Of a DNA stretch of 64,000 nt, positions 13,572 to 21,502 are shown piece by piece; positions within the stretch are counted from its first letter, which is position 1; every line of letters begins with the position of its first letter. The stretch comes from Amycolatopsis sp. WQ 127309 (GTDB taxonomy: Bacteria; Actinomycetota; Actinomycetes; Mycobacteriales; Pseudonocardiaceae): NCBI RefSeq assembly GCF_023023025.1, contig NZ_CP095481.1, positions 992,001-1,056,000 of the forward strand. Direction: 5' to 3'. The notes beneath the pieces are model-generated. The model had not been told where the DNA came from. It saw only the letters and a program-made list of their open reading frames with translations, and made no database searches. The position numbers and the translations under genes were made by a program.

Positions 13572-15229
13572 CCACCACGGAAGATCCCCAGGTCGGGGCC
13601 ATGCCGGCATCGGGTCAGGCGTCCCCGGTGGAACGGGTCCGGGGCGCGCTGGCCGCTGACGTGGTCAAGGCGACGGCGGAGAAGCACGGGGTGTGTGTCC
13701 GGCCGTTCACGATGGAAGTCGGGGACACCGAAACCGGGGAGGTCCGCTACGTCCCGGTGCCGTGTGGGTCCGCTGTGGAGTCGGTGTGTCTGCCGTGTGC
13801 GCGGAAGGCGAAAGCGTTGCGGCAGGCCCAATGCCGGGAAGGCTGGCACCTGACCGAAGAACCGGTGATCACCCGGGAGAAGCCGTCGGAGACGCAAACC
13901 GAGTTGTTGACCTACCGGGCTGACCTGGCGGGGCACTACCGGGACGTAGTGGCAGCCGGTGATGAGGCGGAGGCGGAGGAACTGCGCGCCGAAGTGGCCA
14001 CTGTAGACGTCGAGTTGCGGGAGTCGGGGATGACGGGGCGCCTGCCCGCGCTCGACGTGCCGGACCGGAAGGCGGTGAAGCGGTCGACGAAGCGGCGGCA
14101 GGACGCTCCGAACCTGCCTCGGCGGAAGGTGGCCAAGACGACGGTGGGGCGGGAGTTCGCGGGGAAGTTCCGGCCGTCGATGTTTGTCACGCTGACCTGT
14201 GACACCTACGGCCGGGTCCGGCCTGATGGGTCCCCGGTTGACCCGGCGAGCTATGACTATCGCCGGGCGGCTCGGGATGCGGTGCACTTCGCGGCGCTGG
14301 TGGATCGGTGGTGGCAGAACCTGCGCCGTGTCGTGGGCTGGGATGTGCAGTACTTCGCGACGGTGGAGCCGCAGAAGCGGGCCGCTCCGCACCTGCACAC
14401 GGCGTTGCGCGGGGCGATCTCGCACGACACCATCCGGTTGGTCACCGAAGCCACCTACCATCAGGTGTGGTGGCCCGCTCATGACGAACTGGTCTACACG
14501 GACCGGAAACCGTTGTGGGACCCGGATAGTCGTTCCTTTGTGGACCCGGAGACGCGGGAGGCGCTGACGTCGTGGGATGACGCGGTGGAGGCGGTGACCG
14601 AACCGGCGCACGTGGTGAGGTTCGGTGCCCAGGTGCACTCCAAGGGCATCCTCGGTGGGACGGAGGAAGCTGGCCGGCATATCGGCTATCTCACGAAGTA
14701 CTTGACGAAGTCCACGGGTGAGGTCGTCGACGCCGACACCTTGGGTCAGCGGGATCACCACGAACTGTTGCACGCCCACTTGGCGGTGACGCCGTGTTCG
14801 CCGCGCTGTGCGGTGTGGCTGCTGTATGGGATCAATCCGAAGGGAGCGAACGGGAAGACGACTCCGGGGCACTGCAATGGGCGTGCGCATCGCCGGTCGA
14901 CGTTGGGGCTTCCGGGTCGGCGGGTGTTGGTGTCGCGCAAGTGGTCGGGCAAGACGGTGGCTGAGCACAAGGCGGATCGGCGGGGGTTCGTGTTGTCGGC
15001 GTTGGCGGCGGTCGGAATCGTCAAGCCGGAACCGGCTCCGGATCGGTTCGTGTGGCGCAAGGTCGAGCCCGGGGACACGCATTGCCCGCCTCGGGATCAT
15101 CTGGTGATGCGGGCGATCGCGGAGCGGATTACGTGGCAGGCGGAGTACACGCGGGCGATGCTGGCCGCTGCTGATCCACCAGGTCCGGAAACTTCGGCAA
15201 CTGCGACGACGACCGTGGAGGCGGCCTGA
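13568..15229 (+). CDS. repSA: RepSA-type rolling-circle replication initiator
   Basis: A 553-residue initiator like RepSA of pSAM2. The rolling-circle motifs are present: motif I FVTLTCDTYG (about residues 205-214), motif II PHLHTAL with the His-x-His metal site (about 275-277), and motif III GYLTKYLTKS with Tyr candidates and Lys (about 373-382). A Cys-rich N-terminal segment (VCLPCARKAKALRQAQC) and C-terminal Cys/His residues (HLAVTPCSPRCAVW) may form zinc sites. Together with the Tra protein it would replicate the excised circle. Its start overlaps the tra stop. The double-strand origin is not located; rep genes of this kind often hold it inside or just after the gene. Confidence 0.9.
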   Translation: MTTTEDPQVGAMPASGQASPVERVRGALAADVVKATAEKHGVCVRPFTMEVGDTETGEVRYVPVPCGSAVESVCLPCARKAKALRQAQCREGWHLTEEPVITREKPSETQTELLTYRADLAGHYRDVVAAGDEAEAEELRAEVATVDVELRESGMTGRLPALDVPDRKAVKRSTKRRQDAPNLPRRKVAKTTVGREFAGKFRPSMFVTLTCDTYGRVRPDGSPVDPASYDYRRAARDAVHFAALVDRWWQNLRRVVGWDVQYFATVEPQKRAAPHLHTALRGAISHDTIRLVTEATYHQVWWPAHDELVYTDRKPLWDPDSRSFVDPETREALTSWDDAVEAVTEPAHVVRFGAQVHSKGILGGTEEAGRHIGYLTKYLTKSTGEVVDADTLGQRDHHELLHAHLAVTPCSPRCAVWLLYGINPKGANGKTTPGHCNGRAHRRSTLGLPGRRVLVSRKWSGKTVAEHKADRRGFVLSALAAVGIVKPEPAPDRFVWRKVEPGDTHCPPRDHLVMRAIAERITWQAEYTRAMLAAADPPGPETSATATTTVEAA

Positions 15230-15252
15230 CCAAGCAGCGAGGGGAGGCGGGG

Positions 15253-15495
15253 ATGACGGTGCATGTTCGGGTGGTGGAGCTGGAAGGGCTGTGGGGGCCG
15301 GAAGAACTGGGGGCTTTTCTCGGCATTCCGGAGAAGACATTGCGGGATTGGCGATTGAGGGGATACGGCCCTGCGTTCATCAAGCTGGGTAAGCACGTCC
15401 GGTATGACCCGGCGGTGGTGCGGGCGTGGGTAGTCGAGCTGAGCGATTCTGGCGAGGATGACGCTTCGGAAATTCCGATGATGAGGAAGGGGTAA
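15253..15495 (+). CDS. xis: Excisionase (Xis), MerR-like HTH
   Basis: An 80-residue basic protein with a winged HTH of the excisionase/MerR type: LWGPEELGAFLGIPEKTLRD then WRLRGYGPAFIKLGKHVRYD and VVRAWVVEL. This is the standard Xis of actinomycete elements, which bends attL/attR and directs integrase to excision. The ATG at 15253 is preceded by GAGGGGAGG. It follows repSA by 23 bp and precedes int by 4 bp, the usual rep-xis-int order. Confidence 0.88.
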   Translation: MTVHVRVVELEGLWGPEELGAFLGIPEKTLRDWRLRGYGPAFIKLGKHVRYDPAVVRAWVVELSDSGEDDASEIPMMRKG

Positions 15496-15499
15496 GAGG

Positions 15500-16773
15500 A
15501 TGGGTCACATTCAGGACCGGTGGTTTCGGGACCAGGTCGACCCGGTCACTGGTGACGTTGTGCTGAACAAGAAGAACAAGCCAGTGCAGGAGCGGACCGA
15601 GCTGCACGGGAAGGGGCTGCGGTACAAGGTCCGTTATCTGGACCCGGACAAGATCGAGCGGTCCCGTTCGTTTCCGGACGGGAAACTGACTGAGGCGCAG
15701 AAGTATCTGACAAAAATGGAAACGCGTTGTACGACGGTACCTACGCGGACCCGAGGGCAGGTGAGGTTCAGTTCGGCAAATACGCATGGGAGGTGCTGGC
15801 CGGCCGATCCAGGGACGAGTCTACCGTGGCTAATATCAAATCCCGAATGGAAAGTCAGGTCATTCCGTTTCTTGGACGGAAGCTGCTGCGGTCGTTCACC
15901 ACCCCGGAGGTGATCCGGAAATGGCTGGCATGGATGGCCGATCAGGACAACCCGATTTCAGTGAACTACCAGCGGCAGGTGTTCGACCTGGTGTCATCAA
16001 TCCTTGATGCTGCCGCCGCCGATGGGAGGATCAAAAAGAACCCGTGCCGAGATAAGTCGGTCACGGCTCCGGTACCTGTGGCGCGAAAGGTGACGCCGTG
16101 GAAGGAGTCTCGGCTTCACCGTGTCGAGTTGGCACTACCGGCTCGACACAAGCCGTGCGCTACGCTCGGGGCCGGCCTCGGGCTGCGGCAGGGTGAGATT
16201 TTCGCCTTCAGCCCGGACAACATCGACCGTGAACGGATGGAATACCGCTGCACACGGCAGATGGTCATGCTAAACGGGGTGCGAAAGTTCAAACTTCCTA
16301 AAGGGCACAAGACCCGGGTGATTCCACTGGGATATGGCGTGCTGGACGAAATCGACGCGTACATGGAGGAGTTTCCGCCAGTAGCGGTCACGCTGCCATG
16401 GGCAGAGCAGGACTCGAAAGAGTTCGAGACGGTGAACGTGCTCATGGTCAACGGTGCTGGGGAGCTGTATACGCGGCAGGCGTTCTGCAACGTCATCTGG
16501 CGGCCCACGTTCAAGCGAGCCGGACTGTCCTACGAAAACCGTGAGGATGGGATGCACGCGCTGCGGCACCTGTTCGCCTCAGCCATGCTCGAACGCGGGG
16601 TGTCGATCAAAGCGTTGGCCGCGTTTCTCGGGCACTCCTCGGAGGCGTTCACGCTCAAGGTGTACACGCACCTCATGCCCTCCAGCTTCGACCGGGCTCG
16701 GGATGCGATCGATGATCTGGTCAGGCCGCGCCGGAGCCCGGAGAATCGCCGTGGGGACGGCCTGACGGCCTGA
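15500..16773 (+). pseudogene. int: Tyrosine integrase (Int) with one-base frameshift
   Basis: The gene starts at ATG 15500 in one frame (MGHIQDRWFRDQV, KGLRYKVRYL, AQKYLTKMETR) and continues from about 15727 in another (LYDGTYADPRAGEVQFGKYA onward). Joining the two needs one extra base between 15726 and 15727 and gives about 424 residues, the normal length. The arm-binding/SAM-like N-terminus is in the first part. The catalytic set is in the second: Arg in GLRQGE (about 229), Lys in LPKGHKTRV, HALRH (about 352-356), GHSS, and nucleophile Tyr in KVYTHLM (about 388). If the shift is real, the element cannot make full Int and is locked in place; it could also be a sequencing error. TTG 15727 could start a truncated catalytic fragment. 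Confidence 0.85.
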
Positions 16774-16783
16774 CGACGGCCTG
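16756..16783 (+). repeat. Right arm region: three GACGGCCTG copies
   Basis: GACGGCCTG occurs at 16756-16764, 16764-16772 and 16775-16783, covering the int stop codon. Two more copies lie at the left end (6015-6034) in the same direction. No other tight cluster of this nonamer was noticed in the element, so these are good candidates for arm-type integrase sites. Confidence 0.6.
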
Positions 16784-16816
16784 AGCTACTGATAGCCCAT
16801 CCAGGCGGGGCGAGAT

Positions 16817-16830
16817 CCCCAGGTCAGAGC
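16817..16830 (-). repeat. Element-end inverted repeat, right copy
   Basis: CCCCAGGTCAGAGC is the inverse of GCTTCTGACCTGGGG at 5922-5936 apart from one extra T there. It lies 17 bases inside the right core, mirroring the left copy 14 bases inside the left core. Confidence 0.6.
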
Positions 16831-16847
16831 ACATTTCGGTGTCATTC

Positions 16848-16854
16848 GTACGAC
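16848..16854 (+). repeat. attR core, GTACGAC
   Basis: Second copy of the 7-bp core. What follows (AACTGCAACAACGAGGGC) is host gene encoding Asn-Cys-Asn-Asn-Glu-Gly, the continuation of the GH27 active-site strand. What precedes (GGTGTCATTC) is element. Confidence 0.85.
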
Positions 16855-18336
16855 AACTGCAACAACGAGGGCCGCGACGCGATCGAGCGCTACACGAAGA
16901 TGGGCGAAGCGATCGAGAAGACCGGTCACCCGATGGTCTACGCGCTCTGCGAATGGGGCGAGAACGACCCGTGGACCTGGGGCCGCGACGCCGGCGCGCA
17001 GCTGTGGCGCACCACCGGCGACATCAGCGACAACTGGGGCAGCATGACCGGCATCCTCGACCAGCAGGTCGGCTTGGAGAAGTACGCCGGTCCGGGCGGC
17101 TGGAACGACCCGGACATGCTCGAGGTCGGCAACGGCGGCATGACCGACGCCGAGTACCGCTCGCACTTCTCGCTCTGGGCGTTGCTGAACGCACCGCTGC
17201 TGGCCGGGAACGACCTGCCCGCGATGTCGCCCGCGACCAAGAAGATCCTGGAGAACAAGGACGTCATCGCGCTCGACCAGGACTGGGCGGGCACGCAGGG
17301 CCACAAGATCCGCGACGACGGCGACACCGAGGTCTGGGCCAAGCCGATGTCCGACGGCTCGGCCGCGGTGGTGCTGTTCAACCGCGGTTCCGCGACGGCG
17401 GCGATGAGCACGACGGCGAAGGACCTCGGCCTCAAGGCGCGCGACTACCGCGTCCGCGACCTCTGGAGCGGCACCGAAACCGAGACCGCCGGCACTGTCC
17501 GCGCCGCCGTACCCTCCCACGGCTCGGCCGTGTTCCGCGTCTGGCCCGCCACCCACCCGGCGGCCGCACCGCTGACGACGCTGGCCCTGCCGAGCCCGGA
17601 CTACGTGCCCGCCGACCGGCCGCTGACCACGACGCTGAAGGTGACCAACGACGGCAGCACGCCGATCGCGGACGTCCGCACCAGCGTCACGGCGCCCGCG
17701 GGCTGGAAGCTGGACGGGCCCGGTTCGTTCACGGTGCCGGTCGTCCTGCCGGGCAAGTCCTGGCAGAAGCAGGTCACCTTCAAGCCGGCGGCTCCGGCCG
17801 GCGACCACGTCACGCTCACCGCGAAGGCGAGCTACCTGACCCTGTGGGGCAAGCGCGACCTGACGTCGGAAGGCACGTCACCGCTCGTCTCGCGGCCGGC
17901 GGCGGGGACGACGGCGTTGTCGAAGGCGCCGTGGATGTCGTCCGACAACGGCTGGGGCCCGGTCGAACGCGGCACGAGCAACGGCGAGGCCCAAGCGGGT
18001 GACGGCCACAAGATCACCATCGCCGGCACCGGCTACGACGACGGGATCGGCGCCCACGCGCCGTCGAGCGTGCGGATCTACGTCGGCGCCGGCTGCACGT
18101 CGGTCAGCGCGCTGGTCGGGCTGGACGACGAGAACTCCGGTGGCAGCGCGGGGTTCCGCATTCTCGGTGACGGCAAGGAGCTGGCCGCCACCGGCGTCAT
18201 GCACCCCGGCGACCAGGCGCGGCCGCTGACCGCGCAGCTCTCCGGCGTCCAGGTGCTGGAGCTGTCGGTCGACGACGGCGGCGACGGCAACACCAACGAC
18301 CACGCCGACTGGGCGAACGCCACGGTCACCTGCTGA
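16848..18336 (+). pseudogene. GH27 alpha-galactosidase, C-terminal part with NEW3 and NPCBM domains
   Basis: The remaining 493 residues of the split enzyme (residues 162-654 of the rejoined protein), with no start codon or promoter of its own in the right place. It holds MVYALCEWGENDPWTWG, the acid/base motif GGWNDPDMLEVGNG, and the end of the barrel; then a C-terminal beta domain (LFNRGSATAAMSTTAKDLGL), a NEW3-type domain (about TLALPSPDYVPADRPLTTTL to HVTLTAKASY) and a terminal NPCBM carbohydrate-binding domain (SSDNGWGPVERGTSNGEAQA to HADWANATVTC). It ends in an 11-bp convergent overlap with the GntR gene. It would be functional only after exact excision of the element. Confidence 0.93.
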
Positions 18337-19006
18337 GGTCGATGAGCCAGGCTTCGGCGTCGCGGAGGTAGCGGTCCAACGCGGCCTCCGCGACGTCGAA
18401 CCGGCCGCAGCGCAGGTCTTCCAAGATCTGCTCGTGGCAGTCGAGGAACGGCTCGTAGAACTCACGGGTGTTCTCGTTGAGCACGAAGAACAACCGGGTC
18501 TCGGCGAGCACCTGGCGCATCGTGGCGGAGATCCGCTCGCTGCCGGCGAGGTCGGCCAGCGCCTGGTGGAAGTGGATGCTCGCGGTGCCGACCGCCGGCC
18601 AGTCCTCGGCCGCCGCCGCCGCGCGGCCGCTCCGCAACGCGCCCTCGGCCGCCGTCAGGTCCACAGTGGATCGCTCGGCCGCGCGGCGCAGGGCACCGCA
18701 TTCGGTGGCCCGGCGCACGACGTAGAGGTCTTCGATGTCCTCTGTGGTCAGTTCGCGCACGAACACGCCGCGGTTCAGCTCGTGCACGGCCAGCCGTTCG
18801 TGGGCCAGCAGCTGGAACGACTCGCGCAGCGTGTTGCGCGAGACGCCCAGCGCCGAGCTGATCACCGGCTCGGAAAGCCGTTCACCGGGGGCGAAGACGC
18901 CGTCCGTGATGTACTGGCGCAGGATCGCGGCCACCCGCTCGGCCGTGCCGCTGCGCGCGAGCAGGTGCCGCTCGCGCTCCAGCCCCGATGCGTCCACAGT
19001 GGACAT
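18326..19006 (-). CDS. FCD domain GntR family regulator
   Basis: A 226-residue regulator: N-terminal winged HTH (about residues 20-85, RVAAILRQYITDGVFAPGER, then LGVSRNTLRESFQLLAHERL) and C-terminal all-helical FCD ligand domain (about 95-220) with the metal/effector residues in FHQALADLAGS and DCHEQILEDL. ATG 19006 lies within a TCCACAGTGGA palindrome. It is the last gene of the minus-strand operon that starts at 25157, 10 bp after the SDR stop, so it is probably the local repressor; the 25-bp palindrome at 25169 is its likely operator. Its 3' end overlaps the GH27 gene. Confidence 0.9.
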   Translation of the reverse strand: MSTVDASGLERERHLLARSGTAERVAAILRQYITDGVFAPGERLSEPVISSALGVSRNTLRESFQLLAHERLAVHELNRGVFVRELTTEDIEDLYVVRRATECGALRRAAERSTVDLTAAEGALRSGRAAAAAEDWPAVGTASIHFHQALADLAGSERISATMRQVLAETRLFFVLNENTREFYEPFLDCHEQILEDLRCGRFDVAEAALDRYLRDAEAWLIDLSR

Positions 19007-19016
19007 CGGAACTCCG

Positions 19017-19802
19017 CTACCTGACGCCGAGTTCGAAGTCGAGGCTGTACCGGTTCCCCGGCATCGCCCCCGCGGCCTTCGCGCCGTCGATCGGCAGCAC
19101 GACGCCGTTGACGAACCGCGACTCGTCGCTGGCCAGGAACACCACGGCCTTCGCGACTTCCCACGCCTCGCCGACGCGCGCCGCCGGGGTGCTCGCGACG
19201 AGCTGGTGCTGCTTGGCTTCGAACTCCTCCGCCGAGGCGAGCGTACCGCGCAGCATGTCGGTGTCGATCGCGCCCGGGTTCACCGTGTTGGCGCGGATGC
19301 CCTGGTGCGCGTGGGCGACGGCGATCGACTTGGTCAGCCCGACCAGCGCGTGCTTGGTGGCGTTGTACACCGGGTCGCCCGGGCGGCCCATCACGCCGCC
19401 GTTCGACGACGTCGTGACGATGCTGCCCGCCTTGCGCTCGAGCATGTGCGGCAGCACGGCGCGGGTGCCGAGGAACGCCGCGCGCACGTTGAGCGCGAAG
19501 ATGTGGTCGAAGTCGGCCAGCGTCGTGTCGACGAGCGGTTTGCCGAGGTGGATGCCGACGTTGTTGAACAGCACGTCGATCCGGCCGGTCTCGGCGACGA
19601 CGCCGTCGACGAACGCGCCGACTTGGTCCTCGTCGGTGGCGTCCACTATGGAGTGCTGGCAGCCCTCCAGCGTCTCGGCGGGCTCGCGGATGTCCGACGC
19701 GAACACCGTCGCGCCCTCGGCGAGGAACTCCTTCACCGTGGCGAGGCCGATGCCCCGTGCGCCGCCGAAGACGACCGCCACCTTGCCGGCCAACCGACCC
19801 AT
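19017..19802 (-). CDS. SDR family NAD(P)-dependent oxidoreductase
   Basis: A 261-residue classical short-chain dehydrogenase. Visible are the dinucleotide loop GGARGIGLATVKEF, the Asp at the end of beta-2 (VFASDIRE) favouring NAD(H), NNVGIHLG, the catalytic Ser in IVTTSSNGG, Tyr and Lys in VYNATKHALVG, and the substrate-loop motif NPGAIDTDM. ATG 19802 overlaps the TGA of the upstream hydantoinase B gene by one base. In this operon it may oxidise a hydroxyl made during ring or side-chain breakdown; the substrate is unknown. Confidence 0.9.
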   Translation of the reverse strand: MGRLAGKVAVVFGGARGIGLATVKEFLAEGATVFASDIREPAETLEGCQHSIVDATDEDQVGAFVDGVVAETGRIDVLFNNVGIHLGKPLVDTTLADFDHIFALNVRAAFLGTRAVLPHMLERKAGSIVTTSSNGGVMGRPGDPVYNATKHALVGLTKSIAVAHAHQGIRANTVNPGAIDTDMLRGTLASAEEFEAKQHQLVASTPAARVGEAWEVAKAVVFLASDESRFVNGVVLPIDGAKAAGAMPGNRYSLDFELGVR

Positions 19803-21502
19803 CACTTACCCGCTCTCAGTCGTGCTGTCTGCTCTTCGTCCACCACGTAGTCCTCGGGCAGCCGGACGAGTGTGTCCGCCTTCCCGAGGTACCGCACTTC
19901 GACGCCGTACACCTCGCGCGCCGCCTCCGCCGAGACGTACCCCTCGACGACGTCCGTGAGCACGGCCGCCACCGGCCGTTCGCGCGGCGGCCCGTAACCG
20001 CCACCGCCGGGGAGCGTGACGTCCACAACGGACTCCGCGGCGAGGGTAACGCGGCTCTTCGCCGGCAGGTCGGCTCCGCCGCGCAAGCCGAACCGTCCGG
20101 GTGAGCCCGCGCCGCCACCGTCCACACCGGACGCCGCCGCGCGCACGCGGTCGACGTTCCCGTTGACGCTCCAGGAATCCACGTCGCGTGCCACCATCGT
20201 GGTCACCTGTCCGAGGCCGCCGCGCCGGCGTCCCGCACCGCCGGAGTCCACCCGCAGTTCCCGGGAGCGTTGCACGAGCGGCGCCATGGTCTCGATGACC
20301 TCGGTCGGCGTCGAGCGCAGCCCGCTCGGGAAGCCGGTGGTGTTCAGGCCGTCCTTGGCCGCCCGCGCGCCCATGCCGCCGGTCTGGAAGACGTTGAGCA
20401 TGAACCCGGGGCCGCGCCAGATGGTCATCCACAGCGCGTCCGCGCTCGGCGCGATCGCCGCGCCGGGCAGCGCGCCGATCAGCAGCGACGGCAGGAAGTG
20501 CCCGATCAGGTGCCGCGACGCGACCGGCGCCGGCGGCAGGCAGTTCAGCACCGAACCCTCGGGCGCGGTCACGCGCACCGGCCGGAACGAGCCGGCGTTG
20601 TGCGGCACCTCCGGCGCGATCGCCGCCTTGACCGCGAACGACGCGTACGCCCGGGTGTAGTTCAGCACGACGTTGATCCCGCGCCGGCTCTGCGGCGACG
20701 ATCCCGCGAAGTCGAGGTGGATCTCGTCACCGTCCACAGTGGCCGTGACACGCAGGACGATCTCTTCGTCGTCGAAGCCGTCGGTGACGATCTCGTTGGT
20801 GTAGGTGCCGTCCGGCAGCTCCCGCAGCGCGTCCCGCAGGGCCTTCTCGGAGCGGTTCATGATCTCGGCGGCGACGTCGTCGAGGGTGTCGAGCCCGAAC
20901 TCGTCCAGCAGCCGGACCAGGCTCGCGGCACCGACCTCGTTGCCGGTGACCTGCGCGTACAGGTCGCCGATGGTCTCCTCCGGCGTGCGGACGTTGACGC
21001 GGATCAGCCGTTCCAGGTCGGTGTTGACCTCGCCCGCGCGCAGGAACTTGAGGATCGGCAGGCGCAGGCCTTCCTCGAAGACCTCGTGCGCCTCGGCCGA
21101 CACCAGCCGGCCGCCGATGTCGGGCGCGTGGCAGCACGACGCGAACCACGCGACCACCCGGCCGGCCCGGAACACCGGCGTCGCGACGGTGATGTCGTTG
21201 ATCTGCCCGGCGGTCTGCCACGGGTCGTTGGTGAGCAGTACATCCCCGGGTTCGAGCTGCTCCGGTGGGTACGCGGCGACGAAGTGGTGCATGCCGGTGG
21301 CCATCGCGTTGATGTGGCCGGGCGTGCCGCCGACGGACTGGCCGATCATCTCGCCGCGCGAGTCGAACACCGCGCACGCCAGGTCGAGCGATTCTCGGAC
21401 CACGGCGGAGAAGGCCGTGTTGACCAGCGCGTTCTGCTGTTCGGCGAGGATCGAGTGCAGCCGGTTGGCGAACAGCCCGACGACGATGGGATCGACCGTC
21501 AC
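19802..21502 (-). CDS. Hydantoinase B / oxoprolinase family protein
   Basis: A 566-residue protein of the N-methylhydantoinase B/acetone carboxylase alpha-like family. Typical blocks are NRLHSILAEQQNALVNTAFS, the block MATGMHHFVAAYPPEQLEPG followed by DVLLTNDPW (metal-binding DP), FASCCHAPDIGG and GGAGRRRGGLGQ near the C-terminus. It forms a complex with the HyuA-like ATPase encoded just upstream, hydrolysing or carboxylating cyclic amides or ketones at the cost of ATP. GTG 21502 and the hyuA stop overlap in GTGA. The precise substrate is not readable from sequence. Confidence 0.88.
   Translation of the reverse strand: MTVDPIVVGLFANRLHSILAEQQNALVNTAFSAVVRESLDLACAVFDSRGEMIGQSVGGTPGHINAMATGMHHFVAAYPPEQLEPGDVLLTNDPWQTAGQINDITVATPVFRAGRVVAWFASCCHAPDIGGRLVSAEAHEVFEEGLRLPILKFLRAGEVNTDLERLIRVNVRTPEETIGDLYAQVTGNEVGAASLVRLLDEFGLDTLDDVAAEIMNRSEKALRDALRELPDGTYTNEIVTDGFDDEEIVLRVTATVDGDEIHLDFAGSSPQSRRGINVVLNYTRAYASFAVKAAIAPEVPHNAGSFRPVRVTAPEGSVLNCLPPAPVASRHLIGHFLPSLLIGALPGAAIAPSADALWMTIWRGPGFMLNVFQTGGMGARAAKDGLNTTGFPSGLRSTPTEVIETMAPLVQRSRELRVDSGGAGRRRGGLGQVTTMVARDVDSWSVNGNVDRVRAAASGVDGGGAGSPGRFGLRGGADLPAKSRVTLAAESVVDVTLPGGGGYGPPRERPVAAVLTDVVEGYVSAEAAREVYGVEVRYLGKADTLVRLPEDYVVDEEQTARLRAGK

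Larger units (their letters stand above)
5901..16854 (+). mobile_element. AICE integrated in the alpha-galactosidase gene, about 10.95 kb
   Basis: The element is bounded by direct repeats GTACGAC at 5901-5907 and 16848-16854. Its backbone is that of an actinomycete integrative and conjugative element: Pra activator (9266), FtsK-like transfer ATPase (11988), RepSA-type rolling-circle initiator (13568), Xis (15253) and tyrosine integrase (15500, frameshifted). Cargo and unknown genes fill 6505-9104 and 9767-11991. No toxin gene, Spd spread genes or Nudix gene are seen. Removing 5901-16847 rejoins the GH27 gene without adding or losing a base. AICEs typically use tRNA genes, so a site in a coding sequence is unusual. 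Element boundaries follow from the restored reading frame and are very likely right. Confidence 0.93.

Noticed and set aside
15711..15727. Programmed -1 frameshifting in int at the AAAAA run
   Set aside because: The run does not form a proper X-XXY-YYZ heptamer in the zero frame and no stem-loop follows; alignment places the missing base at 15726-15727 instead.
5424..18336. Two independent alpha-galactosidase genes flanking the element
   Set aside because: The left part lacks everything after the nucleophile and the right part lacks a signal peptide, start and first half of the barrel; the 7-bp repeat joins them exactly in frame.
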